Positions 60,116-64,000 of a stretch of 64,000 nt of DNA are shown in pieces. Below the pieces are notes generated by a model that worked only from the letters and a program-made list of their open reading frames with translations, was not told the origin of the DNA and searched no databases. Location: assembly GCF_000500045.1 (NCBI RefSeq), contig NZ_AYOT01000225.1, forward strand, positions 151,271 through 215,270, given 5' to 3'. Source of the stretch: Borrelia persica No12 (lineage in GTDB: Bacteria > Spirochaetota > Spirochaetia > Borreliales > Borreliaceae). Position numbers and translations under genes: made by a program. Each line of letters opens with the position of its first letter. The stretch's first letter is position 1.

Positions 60116-60862
60116 TTATTTCAAAAACAAAAGAAATATGAATGAATAGTATTTCATTCTCTTAACAGCCTCTTTCATTTTATCAAATTCAAAATTAATT
60201 GCTGTCCTAATTATTACATCCAATATTCCTAGTAACTTATTTATTGCAATCACTACAACCGATTTAACAATGCCAATATCGCCACCAGCAGCACTAAAAT
60301 TACCATTCTTAGTTATAGCCTTTTAGTGACACAGCTGCTACAAAATCTGCATTGGTAGCTGCCAGAATCATTGCATGACTAGGAATACCAGTAGCTAATT
60401 TTCTGGCAATATTATCATCATTCTAAGAAATGATTATCTTTAATATTGATATCACCAATCGTACCAATCAATTTGCTTAAAGAATAAATTATCTTTACAA
60501 TCACTGCACTAGCACCTTGGATAACAACTTCCACTCCTTTAATATCTGAATTAGGAGTAGCAATAATTTGTTCTACTAACTCATATAATTTACCCTTAGT
60601 ATTCTTTAATCCATCTTCAATAGTCTTAAAATGTATCTTCCACCTTACTTTTCTTATCCTCAGAGTTAACAGCATTAAATCTTAATGCATTACCAATATT
60701 TCCAAAAACACCAAAAATTTTCTGAAATCCTTACTAGATCTTAACTAAAGAATCTAAAAAACTATTTTTATCCTCTAATATATCTTTACCCACTTCAGCA
60801 ATCTCAACCTCATTATAAGCATCAATCTCTGTTTCTTCCTTTTGAGCAAAACTCTATCCTTT
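60116..60862 (-). pseudogene. vlp relic A, most of the mature part
   Basis: The minus-strand translation across frameshifts and stops gives Vlp blocks in order: DILEDKNSFLDSLVKI, two stops, [72 protein letters not shown], and the C-terminal INKLLGILDVIIRTAINFEF then EAVKRMKYY. The leader is missing. This is a different Vlp subfamily member from relic B, placed upstream of it in the same orientation, like silent cassettes in an archival array. Confidence 0.82.
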
Positions 60863-61500
60863 AATATTTTAGCAGTCTAGGAGATAAGTTTCAACAAGCA
60901 TCAATGAGTTAGAAGAAGTAGCAAAAAAGCAGTAAATAGTTCTAAATCCCAAGAAATTAGAGAAGAAGTTGATGAGGCTAAGGCTACTTTAAACATATTA
61001 AAAACAAATGTAAATTTGTTAGGAACAATAGGTGATAATAATGTAGTAGGTTATGCAAATAATTCTGCTGGTTTAAGAACGCAAGTAGATGAAATAGGAT
61101 TGAGGAAAACTCTTAAATCATTGCAGGAGATAGTAAAAGCAACAACAAATTAGGGTGTTAAAGCGTTAGAAGTAGGTTTTACTATATGGAGGTGTGCATA
61201 ATAAGGATGGAGCTAAGATATTGGCTACAAGTGGTAATAATCCAGGAGCAAATAATGCTAGTAAAGCATCATTGATACTATCTGCAACTGCAAATACAAG
61301 TGCAATTTCTTTTGCAAAAGGAGGATCAGATGCTAATTGCTAATCTAGCAAATAATGTCAATCCAAAAGCATCAGCAATAGCAGGAGGGATAGCTTTACG
61401 CGTTCATTGGTTAAGACAGGTAAGCTAGCAGCAGGAGCAGCAGATAATGTTACAGGTGGAGGGAAAGAAGTGCAAGGAATAGGGGGCATTGCAGTACACC
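60863..61500 (+). pseudogene. vlp relic B, central and C-terminal part
   Basis: The plus-strand translation across frameshifts gives YFSSLGDKFQQAS, NELEEVAKKAVNSSKSQEI, LLGTIGDNNVVGYANNSAG, TQVDEIGLRKTLKSLQEIV, a TAG stop, then GVKALEVG, HNKDGAKILATSGNNPGAN, SFAKGG, ASAIAGGIALR and GGGKEVQGIGGIAV. These are Vlp repeats in normal order, beginning exactly where the minus-strand part at 59752 ends. The expected last 40 or so residues are missing, and portal-protein sequence follows directly. It is non-functional. Confidence 0.82.
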
Positions 61501-61504
61501 TTAT

Positions 61505-62367
61505 ATTCTGGCTAGTGATTCATTGATAGGCGATCCTTTTAGACTGTCTCATCAGGTTGCGGAAATATATGCAGGATTTGCTTTTTCTAGAGATATTAAT
61601 CATAAGGAAGATCCTAGTACACCACCACTTAAGCGTGGATTTTTCTGTCTTTGTTTCACATTGGTGAGGTGTGTGATGCTAATGATTATTCTTTTGATAA
61701 TATTCATCCTATTCGTATTGTAAAAATGAAGTCTTCTTTTTTGAATTTTAGAGCATTAGAAAAGAGCAGTATGATTATGAATTCATTGCTTAATAAGACT
61801 GTTGAATTTTTAGAGGTGAATAATTTCACTTTTAAAAATTCAGTAATTCTTTCTTCTGTTAAAGATATGAAAGCGTATGATCTTGCTGAACTTAAGAAAA
61901 ATATAGATGGAGTTTTAGACAGCAATCATAAGATGATGATACTTGGTAGAAAAGATGAGATTGCTAATATTACGCGATCTGTAAGTCCAATAAGGGATGC
62001 ATTTGATATTATTGTTTCGGATATAACACTATATTTTGGAATTCCGAAAGAAGTACTATATCCTACATTTCCATCTGGAGAGGGAAGTGTTGGAAATTAC
62101 GATATTTTTTATCTAAATATTGAGCAAATATGTAGGCTTATGGTTGAACCTTTTATTAATGAGGTTTTACATAAATTTGGGCTTGAATCTAATTGGCAAT
62201 TTAAAGCAGTAAAGCCGATTAGTTAGAAAGAGCAAGCTGAGATTAATGAGAAGGAGGCACGTACTTTGTCTTTGTATGTTGATCTTTTAGAAAAGTCAAA
62301 AGAAATGGGTGATTCTGAGCTTTTTTCAAAAATTCAGTCACAGATTTCAGAGTTCATGAAGATTTAG
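61505..62367 (+). pseudogene. Phage portal-like protein (DUF1073 type), C-terminal half, broken
   Basis: Starts abruptly inside the protein (ILASDSLIGDPFRLSHQVAE), shifts frame at a T-run near 61640-61650, then continues SLFHIGEVCDANDYSF, RDAFDIIVSDITLYFGIPKE and FINEVLHKFGLESNWQFK. A TAG at 62224-62226 interrupts it, and the frame goes on with KEQAEINEKEARTLSLYVDL to a stop at 62367. Portals form the dodecameric gate for DNA packaging. The N-terminal half is gone, replaced by vlp sequence. Confidence 0.72.
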
Positions 62368-62395
62368 AGTAAAAAAAATTTTAAAGGAGGGAATA

Positions 62396-63010
62396 ATGAT
62401 TAATAATGAACAAGAAGCCTCTTCGGCTGAGGCTTCTTATGATGTTAATAACACTAATATCAGCAATTCTAAAGAATTAGTTACAATTTCTGTTGATGAA
62501 TATGAGAAATTGGTTGCAGATTCTAAGAAATTGCCAGATATGATTTCACGAGAAGATTTTGAGAGAAGGTTGGCTGAGGTTGAAAGCAATTTCACTAAAG
62601 CTAGGAAACAAGTTGAGAAGCAGGCAGAAGTTGATGCGTTTAAAGATTCTAAATTGTTAGCAAACTTGGAGAAGGCATGCGAACAATATGAAATTACTCC
62701 TCCATTTGCTAATGTAGGTAGTATTAAGGATGCTAAATTGGCATTTTTAGACGCAATGAAAAGAAAATACAATATTAAATTTAAAGTTGATGAATCTGGA
62801 GATCTTGATTCTCAAATCGAAAATATAAGTTTACTTGTTCAAGAGCTTACGGCTTACAAACAAATGGTTAATGTGCGTAATAAAAATATTGGGCAGGTTA
62901 TTAATAATACCAAAGCTCAGAGGTATAAAGAAAGATTGCTTTCTAGGGGGGGGTGTACATGCCTAGTTTTGATTTTACTCAATCAGAAAAAATTTACACC
63001 AGGGATATGA
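62396..63010 (+). CDS. DUF1357-type Borrelia plasmid protein, end probably altered
   Basis: 204 residues with a strong AAAGGAGG ribosome-binding site. Rich in Glu/Lys/Ala with a coiled-coil region (FERRLAEVESNFTKARKQVE, about 66-85), placed between portal and DUF228 genes. I think this is the DUF1357 family of phage-related Borrelia plasmids, possibly scaffold-like. After KERLLS the frame runs through eight consecutive G (62946-62953) into a tail overlapping the next gene in another frame. The last 25 residues are therefore probably not original. Confidence 0.6.
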   Translation: MINNEQEASSAEASYDVNNTNISNSKELVTISVDEYEKLVADSKKLPDMISREDFERRLAEVESNFTKARKQVEKQAEVDAFKDSKLLANLEKACEQYEITPPFANVGSIKDAKLAFLDAMKRKYNIKFKVDESGDLDSQIENISLLVQELTAYKQMVNVRNKNIGQVINNTKAQRYKERLLSRGGCTCLVLILLNQKKFTPGI

Positions 63011-63434
63011 GCATAAGTCTGGATTGCATGAGACTGAGACTGCAATTGTAGCCACTGACTCAGATGTTATAGCTCCTGGGGATTTAGTAGTATCAACCAA
63101 ATCATTTCCTATGGGAGATATTTTGGTAAAGAAAGCAACGTCTAGTACTACAGACAAAGAAATTTTTCGTGGATTTGCTATGCGAAAGACAAACATACCA
63201 TCTCATGAAACAGAAAATTATGCACCAGGTGAATTGATTCCTATCAGAAGAAGAGGTGAAGTTGTAGTGAACCTTGGTACTGACTTTTCAAATCCTAAAA
63301 TTGGTCAGTATGTTTTATTTAAAGACGGTAATTTTACCAAGGGAAAAGAGGGGATTCAGGTTGGTAGGAGCAAGGATGTGAGTATTAGTAATACAAGTAA
63401 GGTGGTGTTATTAGATATTCAACTAGGATTTTAG
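62959..63434 (+). pseudogene. DUF228-type Borrelia plasmid protein, frameshifted
   Basis: ATG at 62959 gives MPSFDFTQSEK. A shift at a run of six A (62987-62992) is needed to join LHQGYEHKSGLHETETAIVA and the intact remainder (GDLVVSTKSFPMGDILVKKA, then RGEVVVNLGTDF, NPKIGQYVLFKDGNF, SKVVLLDIQLGF). From the TTG at 63024 alone 136 residues remain open. The family is found on linear and circular Borrelia plasmids, probably as a virion decoration or structural protein. The N-terminus is also short. Confidence 0.62.
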
Positions 63435-63511
63435 TATAATTCTAGTGGTGCGAGGAAAGCTTCTTTATAAATAGATTGACTAAAAAAAATTAAGACAAAG
63501 GAGGAATCGAG

Positions 63512-64000
63512 ATGGGTAGAGGCATTTTTGCTGAAACAACTGGTACTTATATTGGAGATATTGTAAATTTAGCAAAAAAAGGTATTGAAGAACTCATAAC
63601 CTTATAAGGTGATTAGTAGGAGTGATTTGAGACAAGGATGTTATGTTGCTCGCAAGGCAGTTATGGAACATAATGTTATTTCCGATTTTGAATATTATAA
63701 TAATGGGAATAACTTCAAAGAAGTTTCGTATAAAATGCATGTATTTGAACGAAGAATTTTTCTAAGGGGTTTAGAGCATGGTATGATTAGTGAGGATGAG
63801 GTAAAGGCTAATTTGGAACTTGCTCTTATGAAAGATGTTTATCATGCAGTTATTTTTGGAAAAAAAGAGAGCAATATGGAGGGTATTGCAACACTTTCTG
63901 GTAGAAGTAAGTTATCGGGTACACAGGTTTCATCATTAACTACTGGAACTACTCTACATCAAAAGGTTGTGGAAGCTAAACGTAAATCTGAGGAGTACAA
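63512..64000 (+). pseudogene. Capsid-like structural protein, frameshifted and cut by the window
   Basis: GGAGG then ATG, reading MGRGIFAETTGTYIGDIVNL, AKKGIEELIT and a TAA stop at 63605-63607. One base offset later (from 63603) the frame continues to the window end without a stop: YKVISRSDLRQGCYVARKAV, VFERRIFLRGLEHGMISEDE, EGIATLSGRSKLSGTQVS. A single-base indel near 63602 thus splits the gene after 30 codons. Its place after DUF228 suggests a capsid or head protein. I have no firm family name for it. Confidence 0.6.

Larger units (their letters stand above)
61505..64000 (+). mobile_element. Decayed phage/plasmid morphogenesis module, open at the window end
   Basis: Portal, DUF1357, DUF228 and capsid-like genes follow one another on the plus strand, as in the structural block of Borrelia phage-related plasmids. 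Every member shows at least one frameshift or stop except the DUF1357 frame, which may be altered only at its end. No terminase, tail, replication or partition gene is visible before the window stops. Individual parts are listed separately. Confidence 0.75.

Noticed and set aside
60418..60675. 85-residue minus-strand ORF treated as a gene
   Set aside because: It is one open piece of the frameshifted vlp relic A, with matching Vlp blocks before and after it in other frames.
61523..61723. 66-residue plus-strand ORF as a separate gene
   Set aside because: It is the first frame of the broken portal gene; its last third is out-of-frame readthrough past the T-run shift.

Overview
This is AT-rich (roughly 28-30% G+C by eye) Borrelia DNA. 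Most of it matches, in uninterrupted order, the left end of the Borrelia burgdorferi chromosome read in reverse, from def/fmt (about BB0065/BB0064) down to the BB0002-BB0001 region. BB numbers here come from memory of the B31 gene order, not from a search. Vlp (variable large protein) relics at 59.7-61.5 kb point to the relapsing-fever clade rather than the Lyme clade. I cannot name the species.

Layout. 1-13 kb: def end, fmt, a PASTA protein, rsmE, trxA, ybeY, a CBS-domain protein, a TPR protein, the glycolytic operon gap-pgk-tpiA-secG behind a clear sigma-70 type promoter, ung, trmH and two tandem YhhQ-like membrane proteins. 13-14.7 kb: tmRNA, tRNA-Gly, bpuR and rnhB. 14.7-28.6 kb: a short SMC, phoU, cheR, a SurA/PpiD-like chaperone, a lipoprotein, plsC, parE-parC and p13. 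A perfect 44-bp palindrome lies between cheR and the chaperone gene. 28.7-35 kb: smpB, a PEGA/SUMF1-like protein, two LepB paralogues (one without the catalytic Ser), a DUF188 protein, the BAM-associated lipoprotein and a putative barrel protein. 34.7-44.5 kb: folD, YebC, ruvAB, queA, PPi-dependent phosphofructokinase, an RluD-family synthase, a YitT protein, a rhodanese without its Cys, and udk. 44.5-58.4 kb: priA, truA, acpS, cdaR-cdaA (c-di-AMP), a HAD hydrolase, an AI-2E/PerM permease, trpS, pgm, a UDPGP-type uridylyltransferase and nagZ.

Beyond about 59.2 kb the ordered core ends. A gene-free stretch leads into decayed plasmid-type DNA: parts of two vlp cassettes, then a broken phage/plasmid morphogenesis module (portal, DUF1357, DUF228 and a capsid-like ORF) that runs off the window. 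The vlp pieces are best explained by one inversion of about 1.1 kb that split one vlp. Its lipoprotein leader and N-terminus now lie on the minus strand and its remainder on the plus strand. Most disruptions in this block are small indels or single stops, so it looks like plasmid or telomere-exchange material that joined the chromosome and is decaying.

Functional links within the window are: trans-translation (tmRNA with SmpB), lower glycolysis with PPi-PFK and pgm/UGPase, c-di-AMP synthesis with its regulator, Holliday-junction processing (RuvAB), and queuosine salvage (QueA with a YhhQ-like importer). I found no CRISPR array, no intact transposase and no recognisable telomere.
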